Assembly: GCA_933228675.1 (NCBI GenBank)
Contig: OW121744.1
Location: 62,661,928 to 62,725,927, forward strand
Origin: Stomorhina lunata
Lineage: Eukaryota > Arthropoda > Insecta > Diptera > Rhiniidae
DNA: 64,000 nucleotides
Reading direction: 5' to 3'
In this document: positions 9,689 through 21,614 of the stretch, in pieces
How the letters are laid out: the number at the start of each line of letters is the position of its first letter
How positions within the stretch are numbered: position 1 is the stretch's first letter
Made by a program: the position numbers and the translations under genes
Notes under the pieces: model-generated
What the model was told of the DNA's origin: nothing
Seen by the model: only the letters and a program-made list of their open reading frames with translations
Database searches by the model: none

Positions 9689-10562
9689 TATTGGCTTAAA
9701 AACCAAAAGGGACATACATATACTCTGAATCCTTATAAAATTCTAAAACGATTGAGTGATGACCATCTGTCTGTCTGTTGGAAGCACGAAAGGAGCTAGG
9801 TCACTGAAACTTGGCAAAGATATTCTTTATTTCTTAGAAAATTTTGGTTTTGAAATTGGGCGAAATCGGTTCACATTTGACTATAGCTCCTGTATAACCT
9901 CGCCTAGGCTAATTGCTTATTTGCTAATAAATTATAACAACTATGATGATAAAATATGGTATATAGAAGTTTAATAAGTACTACGCAGCATATAAAATTT
10001 TATCGAAATCGGTTCACTTTTAGCCATAGCTCCCATACAAAACACTTATGGAACCAGCCTAAGTTCCATCTAAAATACACTTAAATGCCAATAAATGATA
10101 AACTATAATAGCTATGGTCACTAAATTTAGCAGAAGGAAGTTTTATGTCAATGCCAGCCAGTGTGTACATTTTTTTTTTTCACAATCGTTCACCATTTGG
10201 CCATAGCTCCCATATAAAAAAACTTACGGAAACACGAAAATACTAAAAAGGGTGTTTTTTGTCCGTTTTTCCGTCAAATGGAAGCGCGATAGCACCTCAA
10301 CTAAAAGAGCTAGGAGACAAAATTTTGCAAAAGTATTTTGGATATGTTAAGAAAGTTGTGAAAGTGAAAATGGGCGGTTCACAAATAGTTACAGCTCCCA
10401 TATAAATTAAATTCAATTGTAATAGATATGACAACTTAATTTAGAACATAAAGGTTTTATGCAACTATTGGTCAGTATATCAAATTTTTTAGAATAGATC
10501 CATATTTGACTATAGCTTTCATATAAAAAGTAAATACTAGGGAAACCACTTAGATATTTTGA
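9689..10562. repeat. DINE-A type repeat, right piece
   Basis: Continues the copy begun at 4765. It has tandem-like modules with ATAGCTCCCATACAAAACAC and ATCGGTTCAC phrases, plus CTGTCTGTCTG microsatellite sequence. These are shared with 12800-13615, 32018-33758 and 36543-38238. Confidence 0.75.
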
Positions 10563-10580
10563 AATTTTGATCCATAAAGT

Positions 10581-10942
10581 TTACTTACTTATTGAAATGA
10601 CCTATATTTACAATCTGTTAAGGCCAAAGGCCAAACATATTTTAGAAATCTATGCGCTTCGTTCTTGTGCGTATATTCCTTCAATTGACTCCAATTTAAA
10701 GATTTTCCTCTACTTGGTTTTTCCATCGGAGTTTCGGACGTCCTCTTTTAAAATTTAGGGAAACCGTTTTTATTCCAAATTTAGCTTTTACATAGTAATT
10801 GTTTTTTTCAGGAAAGGGTTACTAGCCCGACGTCTTAACTTTTATTTTTTTATCTCTCTTATGGGAGAACTCGCGGCACATGCTAGCTAACTACATTAAC
10901 GGGTGTTAACGTAGTTACCCGGGCTATACCACGAGGAGGTCA
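10581..10942 (-). mobile_element. Short non-autonomous LINE-A derivative
   Basis: Read on the minus strand it contains the LINE-A 5' UTR (CGGGTAACTACGTTAACACC), the start region ACTATG..., then jumps directly to the extreme C-terminal coding region (AGAGGACGTCCGAAACTCCG) and the 3' end with a TAAG tail. The whole endonuclease and RT are missing. The same deletion junction occurs at 10968-11149 and 35548-35940. Confidence 0.75.
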
Positions 10943-10967
10943 GTATATTTTCAAAATATACTTACAC

Positions 10968-11149
10968 TTACTATGAAAAAGCAATCTTCTAATGTTAGAA
11001 GAGGATGTCCGAAACTTCGATTGCAAGATCAAGTAGAGGAAAATCTTTCAAACGAAATTGGAGAATATGCGCACAAGATCGAAGTGCATGGAGTTCTTAA
11101 ATAAGCTCGGCCTTTGACCTTAACAGGTTGTAAATATTTAAGTAAGTAT
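10968..11149 (+). mobile_element. 5'-truncated non-autonomous LINE-A derivative
   Basis: It starts at the ATGAAAAAGCAA region, then has the shared junction TCTAATGTTAGAAGAGGATG, then the LINE-A 3' end (GCTCGGCCTTTGACCTTAAC) and a TAAGTA tail. It lies head to head with the copy at 10581-10942. Confidence 0.72.
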
Positions 11150-11850
11150 AGAAGTCAAGCAATTCTTTTGAAAAGTGCCTAAAACTTCTATCTGTTAAAT
11201 GCTCCAATACTTTTAAAGCTTGTTCTAATACATCTGTGCATATACCCAGAGTTTATCAAGTCATATAAAGTTCCAGATAGCAATTCCGTAAAGATTTTAA
11301 AGAAAATAAAGTTCGGTCTGTGGGCTCATAAAAAACGGAGTTGAAGACAACTGAAAAGGTGCTCTAGGCATAAGTGGACCATCTCCTTTAAAAAGTTAAC
11401 AGGTAATACTGAAAGTGCTATATCTTAAAAACTAATTGTCTGACAGTTACCAAATGTATCACGTATATTTTAAAGGTTAGGGCTAGCTACAAGTCATATC
11501 TATTACTATTAGAGTCGTCTTTATGTTAGGACTCCTGCTATGTATATTTTGTTAAATTGTTAAATGTTTAAGATTATCATTAATCAGATCGAGAAACATA
11601 TATGTAGATATATATTTCGTCCATGTTCATCATTCTATCATGCTGGCCTTATATATGGCAAAACACCTTATGATTAACGATCACCTTAAGCTCTGCTTGA
11701 AAAATAGCTAAGCGGAGCAACATTATCGGCCCCAATACACGCAATAAAGTTCTTTACATTAGATGTCGACGTTTATAGGTAATAGGAATAGCTTACCCGG
11801 CATAAGTTAAATTTAGCTGAGGTAGTGTTACTCAAATAAATAAGAGCGCA
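11150..11850. other. Stretch with nothing recognised
   Basis: No coding similarity or repeat boundary was seen. Confidence 0.35.
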
Positions 11851-11852
11851 GT

Positions 11853-12060
11853 TCAATAAGTCCGTAACTTTCGTATTTTCTCAATTACGTGCATTATTGG
11901 CTGATCACTCTAAATTAAACCATTGACTTCTTTGGCGCCAATTCATCTCGAGGAAACCACTGTTCGGTCTCCGGTGCATTGTGGTGGAATCACGATTCGT
12001 GAACGGTTACGAAACTGTGCCAAAAACTTGTCCTTATTGCGGTTAAACGATTTCGTTTGT
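11853..12060 (-). pseudogene. mariner transposase relic
   Basis: The minus-strand reading gives DKFLAQFRNR, then (shifted) FHHNAPETEQWFPRDELAPK. This matches the mariner region after the first catalytic Asp (WIHHxTPETKxQSxxW...APKK). The TTACGGACTTATTGAAC at its end resembles the end of the mariner copy near 22230. The centre of the gene is deleted. Confidence 0.6.
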
Positions 12061-12454
12061 GGGTGATTGTGAGAAAATCCGTCAGCCATTTTTCGGAAAA
12101 CTTTTTCATTTCCAAGTATTGTTTTTCAGATTGAAACTACTGAGCGATGTGGGATGCCTATCGTGAATTTTTCCAATTATTTTCAACGTATAGACGACCA
12201 GAAAATTCGGTATTTTTCGATAGATGGTTTGGGTGATGCTATTATTCGCAAAAATGCTTAATGACCACATAGTCTGCTATTAACAGCTGCCGAACATCAA
12301 CCAAATTACGCATCTGGTTTAAATATAGACATTAGTAAACTGATAGTTTCATATTAACAGAATCATCTTGAATTTTATAATAAGAGGCAGGAAATTAAAA
12401 AATTCGCGAACTTCAAATTTGTGAAACTTTCCAAAAGAAACTCGTGAATGCCAG

Positions 12455-12800
12455 GATCTTTTAACCTGTTAAAGACATGTATACCGATATCAGTCTGTAA
12501 ATTGTTCAGTCTCAAGACTAACTCCGTCATCTTATGATAGCAAGCGTTCTGCAGTCTTGGTATCTCTACAGCGCTTCAGACTATGCAACCTAATTTCAAT
12601 CCTCACAAGACACTGCATTATAGGATTACATGCTAGGAGACTTAATTTTTAAAACAATGGCTACTGTAGAAGTTGTCATAACGCCAAGGAAGAAGAAACT
12701 GCCACTCGCCTGCACTGTAACTGCCCAGCCCTTGCCGATTTTGGGGCTCACCATCTGCGATTCTCGTTTCTGCACAATCTAACCGAGTTCCCAAATATTA
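12455..12800 (+). pseudogene. LINE-C C-terminal fragment
   Basis: Reading HCIIGLHARRLNF, then a stop, then NNGYCRSCHNAKEEETATRL and HCNCPALADFGAHHLRFSFL. This is the Cys/His knuckle-like C-terminus found in R1/LOA/jockey-type polyproteins, and is close to the copy at 62030-62280. It has no intact frame. Confidence 0.65.
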
Positions 12801-13615
12801 ATACATATTCGCAAAATACATTCGAATCCTTATGAAATTCAAGAAAAACAAGCGACGTCCTTCTACCTATCTGTTACGGGCACGATAGGTCCTAAACGGA
12901 ATAAGCTAGGTCAAAATTTGAGATATCTTAAAAAATGTTGGTATTTAAATTGGGCGAAATCGGTTCACATACAAAACTTACGGAAACCGATAACCTACAA
13001 AAAGAATAGGGGGCTTCTGCCTGTCTGTGCGTCAGTTATAAACACGATAACGCCTAAACGAAAAGAGCTAGAACAACAAAATATGACAACAGTATATCTG
13101 ATTTCTTGAAAATGTTTGGTATTGAAACTGATCGAAATTGGTTTACATTGGATAATAGCTTTCATGTAACCCCGCCACGGGAATCGCTTTAATACTGATA
13201 AATTAAATCGAATTTTAATAGATATGGCAACTTAATTTGGAGAGAAGTTTTATGCAACTATTGGTTAGTATGTCAAATTTTATGGAAATCGGTCCACATT
13301 TGACCATACAAATCTAACCTCAAAAACCAGTTAAATAGTAAATATAAAGTCTAATTTTAGGCATTTAAATATAGTTCCCATATAAATCCTTCCTCGAAAA
13401 CCAGTTAAATGCTAATAAATATCAAGTTATAGTAGTTAGGTTTTGATAGCTATCAGGTAGTGCATAATCAGTCAACATTTAAACATTGCTTTCATATAAA
13501 AACCACTCCCGGAAACCACTTAAATGCCACGAAAGTCAGTTAAAATAAAAATATAAACTACATATGTCAGCTGTGGTCACTTAGGATTTAACACTCTTAT
13601 TAATTTTTGTCATAA
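12800..13615. repeat. DINE-A type repeat ending next to the DUF1091 gene
   Basis: It contains GGGCGAAATCGGTTCACAT, CTGTCTGTGCGTCAG and repeated ATAGCTTTCATATAA phrases. It ends with TTTAACACTCTTATT, close to the family end (ACTCTTACTTGT), about 40 bases beyond the stop codon of the DUF1091 gene. Confidence 0.65.
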
Positions 13616-13651
13616 TCACCTCCCAAAATTACAATCAAACTCCCGAATCTA

Positions 13652-14318
13652 TTAACCCCTTTTAATATAAGCATTTAAAATACATCTCAAAATATTTTCG
13701 GTAATTAATTTCAATTGCACCTGATATTCTCCTCTAGGCAAAGGAATGGATTTGAAAAATTTCCCATCAAACATCAAATCTTTGATTATAAAATCGTGCT
13801 AGAATAAATAAAAAACCGGTAAAAATTGATAATATCATATAGAATATAGAAAATCTAAAGTGTTACCTTATATGGACAGGAATGATTGAAATTGATATAG
13901 CCTTTGCCAATTTGATAGAGTTTACCCCAAAATACATGACGATTTTGTTGTTTAACGAAATCACAAAAATCTATGATATCATTATAAAGAAATGGACGAT
14001 ACTCGTTACCTTGTTTCTTAAGTAACTGGCCATGAAACTAACATTAAGTAAAATTTAAATAAATATCAAATTGAGTATTTAAAAATATCAAACCTTAATA
14101 TCATAAATTGTTACATTGTTCAAATCCATGTAGACATTTATCGTCTTTATATTAGAGCCCATATCTTTTAAGCCGCATTCTTTAAATTTCACATATTCCT
14201 TATCAATTACTAAACATTCATATTTTAAAATTGAAAATGTTCGAATTTTTCCAGTAATTACAAATGAAATTAAAATAAATAACAGTTGCGTAATTATTAT
14301 CCACACGCAGTTGAACAT
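13652..14318 (-). CDS. Secreted DUF1091 (DM8-type) protein, three exons
   Basis: Exons on the minus strand: 14318-14094, 14037-13867 and 13798-13652, with GTTTGA/TTAG and GTAACA/CTAG intron borders. All introns are phase 0, and the product is 180 residues with no lesion. Residues 1-22 form a hydrophobic signal peptide (MFNCVWIIITQLLFILISFV). Then come YECLVIDKEYVKFKECGLKD and NVYMDLNNVTIYDIK in exon 1, EYRPFLYNDIIDFCDFVK and FNHSCPYK in exon 2, and HDFIIKDLMF and IPLPRGEYQVQLK in exon 3. The spaced Cys pairs, the RPFLYN-DFC block, NHSCPY-HD and the IPLPxGxY motif are the DUF1091 signature. Length and gene structure fit fly members, which are small secreted proteins of unknown function. It is bordered by a DINE-like repeat and a Tc1 relic, yet intact, which implies selection. 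Confidence 0.92.
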
Positions 14319-14734
14319 TTTTAAATAATAATAAAAAAAAATAAGTTTTTCAGCGAAAATTTGAATAATTTATGTTAATGGTAAATTGTTTAAATTATTT
14401 GATTTTTTAAATTGTCATTAATCTATAATCAATTATATAGTTGTTAAGGAAAAATTAGAATAAATATTAAAGATGAAATCTATAAATAGAATTTTGAATA
14501 ATTTCAGAAGAAAAAATATTTAAATTTGAAAATACCTTAGCGCTACTACGTGAGATTTTATTAAAGTTATCTTATATAGTTCACAAGGTATAACATGCAG
14601 TCACTCAAATTACTGTCCCAATGTTCGCTCAATCTCTCTGATATTTGGTAATATTGTATATTGGACTCGTGTTAATTAACCATTCTGATACTTACCGTTA
14701 TAAAAAGAAAACCACATGAGCCCTCAGATCATCT
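14319..14734. other. Presumed upstream region of the DUF1091 gene
   Basis: The DNA is very AT-rich and no clear TATA box or initiator stands out. Nothing else was recognised. Confidence 0.35.
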
Positions 14735-14895
14735 TAATTACCAGGGGTTCCGACAACTCCTCTTTTAGGAACTCCACAGAGGTGCTGGAAGGGGCTAAGA
14801 TCGGGTGACTGGGGCGGCTAGTCAAGGACTTTGTACCCGTTGTCATTGAGCCATTTTTGTGTAAGTTTGAGCCATTTTTGTATAACTATGCCGCT
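14735..14895 (-). pseudogene. Tc1-like transposase C-terminal fragment
   Basis: The minus-strand reading is QKWLNDNGYKVLD, a stop in place of Trp, then PPQSPDLSPFQHL and GVPKRGVV. The Tc1 consensus here is VLDWPxQSPDLNPIEHLWxxLKRxV, including the catalytic Asp of SPDL. Upstream sequence to about 15100 may be more of the element but is not readable. Confidence 0.7.
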
Positions 14896-15134
14896 TCGTA
14901 TAGAAGCCGTTATTACTGCATAAATAGAAAAGCACATAAGGATTTTGTTGAGGAGAACCATTTTAAAGATTTAAATGCATGCATTGGTTGGTATTGGTCT
15001 CATTTGAAAGCGACACATCTCATGATGTCAGGAACGTGTTGGTCAACCTTGATAACGCGCGTAGGTCGTCCCTACCTCTTGTTTTGTGTAGTTCATGTTT
15101 TGTGTAGTAGGTCCCTTTCTCTATGAGCTGTCAC

Positions 15135-16005
15135 ATATTTTGTATATATATTTTGTATTAAAAGTCTGGACATTGATTGATAGGTATCTAATTTCCTTGG
15201 TGCTATCTTAATATACTGAACGTACCTCCGAATCTTTTTGATTGTAGATATATAAAGGGGATGTTATATATATAAGAATAAAATTTTACACACTGGCTGG
15301 TATTTATACAAAGCTTATTCTTGTAGAATTTAGTGGCTATAGCTGTCATAGTTTCTAACTTAATAACTTTTAACTGGTGTCCGGGATTGGTTTTTATATG
15401 AAAGCTATAGTCAAATATGGACCGATTCCTAAAAAATTTGACATACTGACCAATAGTTGCATAAAACATCTCTATTTCAAATTTAGCCGACATAGCTATT
15501 ACAATTGTATTCAATTTATCAGCATTAATATGATTCCCGGGGCGTTTTAATATGAGAGCTTTAACTATTTGTGAACCGATTTCGCCCACTTTCAATACAC
15601 AACTTTTTCAAGATATCGAAAACACTTTAGTAAAATTGTGTTATTCTAGCTCATTTTGTTAAGGCGCTATCCCGCTTTTATCTGACGGACCTCCTTTTCT
15701 TTTTGTATTTCCGTAACTTTTTTATATGGAAGCTATCGTCAAATGGTGACCTATTGTTACAAAATTTGGCACACTGGCTGGTATTCACATAAGGCTTTCT
15801 TGTGCTTAATCAAGTGTATTTATGGTGAAATTTAGGATATTTTCGCAAGTGTTTTGTATGGGAGCTATGGTTAAATGAAAATCGATTTGGATGAAATTTT
15901 ATATGCTACCTAGTGCTAAACTTCTATATACCAAATTTTATCATTATAGCTGTTACAATTTGTCATTTATTAGCCAATAAGCGATTAGCCTAGAAGTCCA
16001 ATAAT
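15135..16005. repeat. DINE-A type repeat
   Basis: It carries the same order of modules as 32400-33480 (TCTTTTTGATTGTAGATATA, ATGGACCGATTCCTAA, TGGGAGCTATGGTTAAATG). Both family ends are lost. Confidence 0.7.
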
Positions 16006-16189
16006 GAAAATTTGCTGAGAAATTCAGTCAGCATAGCAGCCTACGGAGGATCTTACAATCTGACGATATAATGGAAGAAGTGCATGATAGACGTTCTTAA
16101 TGAGCATGAGATTTGATATTAAAATTCAATAAACTGCAAGCGTTGTTCGTTTGAAGGTCATTTTGAATGATGTAGGGGGTGTTGGATGC

Positions 16190-17955
16190 CGAGCAACGGT
16201 TTTAATCTGTTTTAACTTGGGAAGCCCAGACTTATCTTGATCTATTCCTCATCTCAACTGTGGACACTGATCTCCTCGTGAAATCACCTGGTTAGCCACC
16301 TTAACACCCGTTGAAGTAGTGAGCTAACAAGTGCCGCGTATTCGTCTCGTATAAACTATAAAAATATGAGTTGGGACATTTGGGGCTATTAACCCACTCC
16401 TGAAAAAAATTCCTAATATGAAAAAGCAAAAATAGAACAAAAACGAACCCCCCTAATGTTGACAACGAATAGAGGATCATGATTTAAAGATCAGCACCTG
16501 GAACATCTAAACTCTTTACATAAAAACGTCACCTGTGGTCAGTTTGGTTGCATTTTCATGGTAAGAAAATGATTGCGAAATCTCGTTTCAAGGTTCAACC
16601 TAGTAAACATCCATAAAGAAACATGGTTGTCACCAGACCGAAAAACAAAAGATCAGATAAACCCTGTTTTAATTGACACAAGACAGGCATCAAGTGTAAT
16701 GGATGTACGCTCTATACGTGAAGCGACTATTACCTTGTCGCAGCTAAGTCTCGAAACAGTCAAAGCATAAAGAAAGTTTGATGTCGCAAAGCTAAAATCC
16801 CGACAAATTACCATCGATTTCTCGCAAAGAGCAACTCAATTTCTCACAGGAAACGCTTTATTAACGAGCAGTGGCTAAATATTACCAACGCTATTAAAAC
16901 TTCTGCAAAATCGGCATTTGGGTTCTAAAACCCTCGACCTAAAACTCTTGGTATGATGAGGAATGCCGTAATGCCACAGCCAAAAAAATGCAACTACATG
17001 GCAACTCTACAGAATGTAATTACACAAGGAACTTTGGAAAAAAAGGAAAGAAAAACTTTGAAAACTTGACGGAAAAGGAAAGAAATGGAGAATCGCGTTT
17101 TTGATGAAACTGAGATGCATAAGAGCCGAAATGAGGTGGAAAATAAAATTAATTAAGGCCGGAGGTGATGAATTAATAATGTATATATTGCAATTCTTAA
17201 AATCCATAAGGTTAAAAGAACGTATGCCTGACGTTTAAAACCTCTGTGCTCTTTGTCCAGTGCACAAAAAGGTGATAAATCCGTATGCGTTAAGTCTCCT
17301 TTCAATTGCTTAAAAGATTTTATCGAGCATCCTGCGTGAAAGGCTGCAACCCAAAATTAATGAAATAATTGGGGCCTACCTATGAGGCTTTAGACCAGCT
17401 AAATCCACCACTGACCAGATTTTAACACTGCGTCAAATCCTGAAGAATACCCAAGAAAAACTAATATACACTCCGAGGTTGCTAAAGAATTTGTCTAACT
17501 TGGTAACGTAGGTACCTAAGCAGGCAGCTTAGGAATAAAATCCTCTCAACAAAACGCTTATACTACCAGTGTTATTATATGGTGCTGAATCATGGGCACT
17601 TACACAAGCAGATGAAGCTCTATTGTCTAACCAGCATTTAACAACGAATTTCGACACCGATTTGATCATGAGCTGTATGTAATTATTCGCTGGCATTGAC
17701 ATAGTAAAATGCATTAAATTCAGCGTTCGCGTTGGTTAGGACATGGATGAAAATACTGCAGCAAAAAAAGTGTTCGAAAATGATCCGGAGGGAACTCGTA
17801 AAAGAGTAAGTCTAAAACCAAATAGTAGACCAAAGAGTAGAAAAGACCAAATAGTAGAAAATCTATACTAGCTTAGCTACGAAATTGAAGATCGAAGCGC
17901 ATGAAATTCTAAAATATGCTTGGCCTTTGACCTAAACAGGTTGTAAGGCAATTTC
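16190..17955 (+). mobile_element. LINE-A, full-span but heavily decayed
   Basis: 5' UTR: GTGTTGGATGCCGAGCAACG near 16190, TTAACACCCGTTGAAGTAGT near 16301, ATGAAAAAGCAAAAATAG near 16418. The endonuclease start is deleted to a short piece. The end of the endonuclease (IHKETWLSPDRKTKDQI, QASSVMDVRS) is at about 16610-16720. The linker (KFDVAKLKSRQITIDFSQRA) follows, and RT palm pieces (RERLQPKINEIIGAY, KSTTDQILTLRQILK) lie at 17330-17460. C-terminal pieces follow (VLLYGAESWALTQADEA), then the 3' end with CCTAAACAGGTTGTAA. The catalytic RT core is deleted. Confidence 0.8.
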
Positions 17956-18080
17956 GACAATTTTTCGCACCGTTTCGAAACCACGAACACACCGGAGGTC
18001 AAACACTAGGTTTATCGGGCTAGTCGGCGCAAAAGAAGGCAAATGTAGGTTTGTCAGAAGATAAAGTTATAAAAGGAAAA
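17955..18080 (+). pseudogene. Short mariner transposase fragment
   Basis: It contains TTTTTCGCACCGTTTCG (compare the mariner relic near 12010, inverted), then TPEVKH, and in a shifted frame SAQKKANVGLSEDKVIK, matching mariner APKKAKVGLSAxKVM. It directly abuts the LINE-A 3' end. Confidence 0.45.
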
Positions 18081-19325
18081 CATTCAATTTACGAATATTA
18101 TACCAATTAATTGAGTCGGTTTAATGAGAAATTAAGAAGAAACGACCACATTTGGACAAGAAAAAACTTTTTTCCACATGATAAGTACAAGGATGTACTT
18201 ATGTTCAGTTTTCATGGCAAAAAACTATGAATCGGGTTACAACTTGCTTCTTCATCAGCCATGGTTATATGACACAATTGTAATATTGTCATGTTAAAAC
18301 TACTCCTTTTCATCTAAAGGCGTTGGCCAATTATTGTTGCAGTGTATTCAGACATCTGTAATGCCTTGTTCAAAATGGTCACATTAAATCAAACGTAATT
18401 AGGCTCTTGTAGCTCAAATATAAGTATATTCTAAAATTATTAGAAGACATTTATTAAGGGAAAACTATGACTCTTTCTATTTAATTGGCTGCTTATATCA
18501 TAATTTCTGTTGTTCGTTCTTATATTGTTGCAAATATATTGCAATTGCCAATTTAAATTGTTCTTTTATAAGGCTCAAAAAATATGGGCATCAACCATCA
18601 TTATAAGTTCAATTCAGCAACATCTGTTGCTCAAATGTTGTTGACCTTTTTTTGCTCTCGAACTACGATTGTAATTTTGATGGAAAAATTAAATTTAGTT
18701 CATGTTTGTCTTTCTATTGACAACTCTGTGAAAGAGGATTTGAAGTTGTGAGTAAAATGATAAAATTTGTTCTCAAAGGGTTTCCTAAAATGTGGTACAC
18801 ATAGGTATATGGAGTGAAGATGCCACCCTCCTGGCTTACCTTTTTCAACCTAACCTAGGTAATGGATTCTAAACTGTGGTGGAAGCTCAACACATAATCT
18901 AGATTATGCAAATCATCGATTGAACTCTACTTATGTAGATGAGCCTTAGGTAATATCTGAGGCCTTACTTCTACTTATATTGCCTTGATCTTTGAGGTAG
19001 TTTTAAACCTATGCCAATGTGGCCTGCACTCTGCAAGGCTAATAAGAACCACGCAATTTAAAAAACTTTTTGCTACGATAAACTACCGCTTGAATTAATG
19101 GCTTAACATATTGCCTTCTTTTTAAACGGACCAAATGGCTAAGATAACACGGAATATACAAACGTATAATGTCTGCACGATATATTTTAATGAAATGGAA
19201 AGACTGTAGAACACAAAAAGTATGCCAAGATTACTCATGTCATCCAAAGAATTGTGATCCTAGTGTTAGTCATCTTCTGTATGACAGAGAAGGGCAAACA
19301 CAGAGATGTTTAATAGACTCCACTA
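18081..19325. other. Stretch with nothing recognised
   Basis: No gene, RNA or repeat boundary could be supported. Confidence 0.35.
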
Positions 19326-19327
19326 AC

Positions 19328-19625
19328 TAATTACTTACAACCTCTTTGGGTCAAAGGCCGAGCACATTTTAGAATTCCATGCGCCTTTACCTTGTGCGCA
19401 TATTCTCCAATTTCGTAGGCCAAGCTTTGAAAAATTTTCTTCTACTTGGTCTTCCCATCGAAGTTTTGGACGCCCTTTTCTACGAGTTCCCTCAGAATCA
19501 TTATCGAACATTTTTCTTGCCGGAGAACTTTCATCCATTCGCACAACATGTCCTAACCAACGCAGCTGCGTTCACAGCTTCTGCAAAAGTCACTTGTCGC
19601 CATCTTCAGCCTAACCGCTTGCCTT
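19328..19625 (-). pseudogene. LINE-A 3' end with C-terminal coding region
   Basis: The minus-strand reading is RWLGHVVRMDESSPARKMFD, then EGTRRKGRPKLRWEDQVEEN, then LGLRNWRICAQGKGAWNSKM and a stop. This is the basic C-terminal tail of the LINE-A protein, ending at the GGTCAAAGGCCGAGC 3' UTR. It is a 5'-truncated insertion. Confidence 0.78.
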
Positions 19626-20574
19626 TTAATCAGTCAGTGTCGTTCCATGACGGATACATTATTGTATAGACGTCCATTTATTATTTCCTGAATTACATGT
19701 TCTAGTTCGTCGTTCTGGAAATTTCAAGTGGATTTGACAAAACCTGTATCACTATAGTTATTTTCGGATAGGCAAAAAATCTATGTATTCCCTGATGTCA
19801 AATTTGCCATTAAATTTCCGAACTCAACATCAGTTCGAGATGGCCACAAGTATCTCAACGAGATGACTCAGCAGCTCATTGTACATTATAGATAAGTATC
19901 CACAGTGACATACCAAGGAACTGTAAAGCATACGAGTTTCCAAGACTAGATAATTACAACCTTACAAATTTCAGATGAACTAAAATCTGGAGGTATTAGA
20001 AAGCTCCTTCTTTCAACAATAGATATATTCTTACTTTTGTCTGTTATGGCAACATACTATATGATGGAAAGGCACGCGGTTATGCTAAAGGTTGATACTA
20101 TTGACTTTTACGGAAGCTGTGGTGACGAAAATGGGGAGAAGTCTTTCAAGTACCTTCTCCAACGTTCAGAAGGAGATCTGATAAAAGCTAATTTAAGAGT
20201 CAGTGGCATACCTTTCACTAGCTTCCTTGGTTACACAATTGACTTTATAGTCAAAGTCAGTCCTGCTTACATTAACATTTGGTATATAGGCGGTTTAAGA
20301 GTTTGCTACTTTTTCAGCAAGAGTCAATTATAAGTTGATTCCTAGCCAAATTTAAACAAACTGCGACTTCCTCGGGTTTTGGAAAGAAAATTGAAAAAAG
20401 TGAGCATTATATTTTTGCGGAACAAGCACGGAAAGTGACAAATGTTGGGATGTCTACATTCAAAACAAATGCCAAAGTTCAAATATTTAAGAGAAGCTCA
20501 GTTAATTCAATTTTAAATAATCACTTGGGTATGATAAAGCTTTTTACAAGATGGATATATAATTAACCACTTCT
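19626..20574. other. Stretch with nothing recognised
   Basis: An open frame of about 95 codons from 20046 has no recognisable motif. No other signal was seen. Confidence 0.35.
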
Positions 20575-21607
20575 ACTGTTATCCTTGACTCCCAGTAGAA
20601 CATAGGGCCTCAACCATCCTTTTATTTTGAACTCTTGCGAGATTTTAGGCAAACGTCGGTCCAAGAATAGTTTGCTGCTTGCAACTCCGCATATCCACAT
20701 TTTAGCAGATGCACCAACACGACGGCCGCTTACCTGTGGATTCCAACGAAGCGCTTGTCGAGCAATATTGGTATTTAGCCTTCGAAGCGTGGCGTGTATC
20801 CACCGCCATTTCCGTTGACATACCTCTACAGAAGTAGGGATTTGGTTTGTCGAGTTTAGTAGATCTTCATTTCTTATGCGATTCGGCCACCATATATTAA
20901 GAATTTGCCGCAAGCATTTATATGAAAAGGTTTGTAGGCGTTTATCGATGTACATTTGTGTAATACAAGATGGACTTGACATTCGAGTTGTATATTCATA
21001 ACTTAGTTGTTATTGATATTTGCCGAGATTTCCAAATAGTTCGACCTATTTGAATGCCGAGTGTAGATTTTGCCTAATACATATGCGATTCAATATCCTC
21101 GTCGACGCCACCTTTTGTAGATACCAAACTACTAAGATAATTAAAGGTACCTATACATCCAATAACCTCGTTATCCACATTAATGTGTGTCGACGAATAA
21201 TCTTTGTCTTGGAAATATTGATTTCCAGCCCAGCTGCCCGAGATTCAACAGTGAGCGTTAGTGTTTTCTTGAAGGTGACCTGAGCTTTAGCTTAGAAGAC
21301 ATACGTCATCAGCGTATTCCAGTCCTCGAGTTGTTTAAAGGGTGTCTATTGGATAGCGTGTCTATTATTAAAAGCCGCATTATGTTGTCGATGACGAGGA
21401 TAAAAAGTATAGGTGACAAGATACATCCTTGTCTTACTCCAGTAGCAACTTCGAACGGATTTGACAATTAACCTTTGTGTAGAACCCGACATTTAAAATC
21501 CACGCACATTGCCCGAATCAAGTTCAGAATTTTCGTTGGTATGTTAAGATTTTCTAAAATTTTCCATAGATAGCTCTTATTGACACTGTCGAAGGCCTTC
21601 ATAAAGA
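20575..21607 (-). mobile_element. LINE-B fragment: RT and C-terminal domain
   Basis: The 3' end reads GGGAGTCAAGGATAAC on the minus strand. The C-terminal frame (20982-20563) has RLQTFSYKCLRQILNIWWPN, RIRNEDLLN and RQALRWNPQVSGRR, the common non-LTR C-terminus (FxNKCLRxILxIxWPNxISNxxL...RQALxWNP). Upstream to 21607 are decayed RT palm blocks with reverse-strand PFEVATGVRQGCILSP-like and DDVCLL-like remnants. The mariner relic at 21615 cuts it off. Confidence 0.75.
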
Positions 21608-21614
21608 CGATAAA

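Noticed and set aside
20037..20333. 98-codon plus-strand frame
   Set aside because: It starts at TTG, and no motif, splice context or similarity was recognised.
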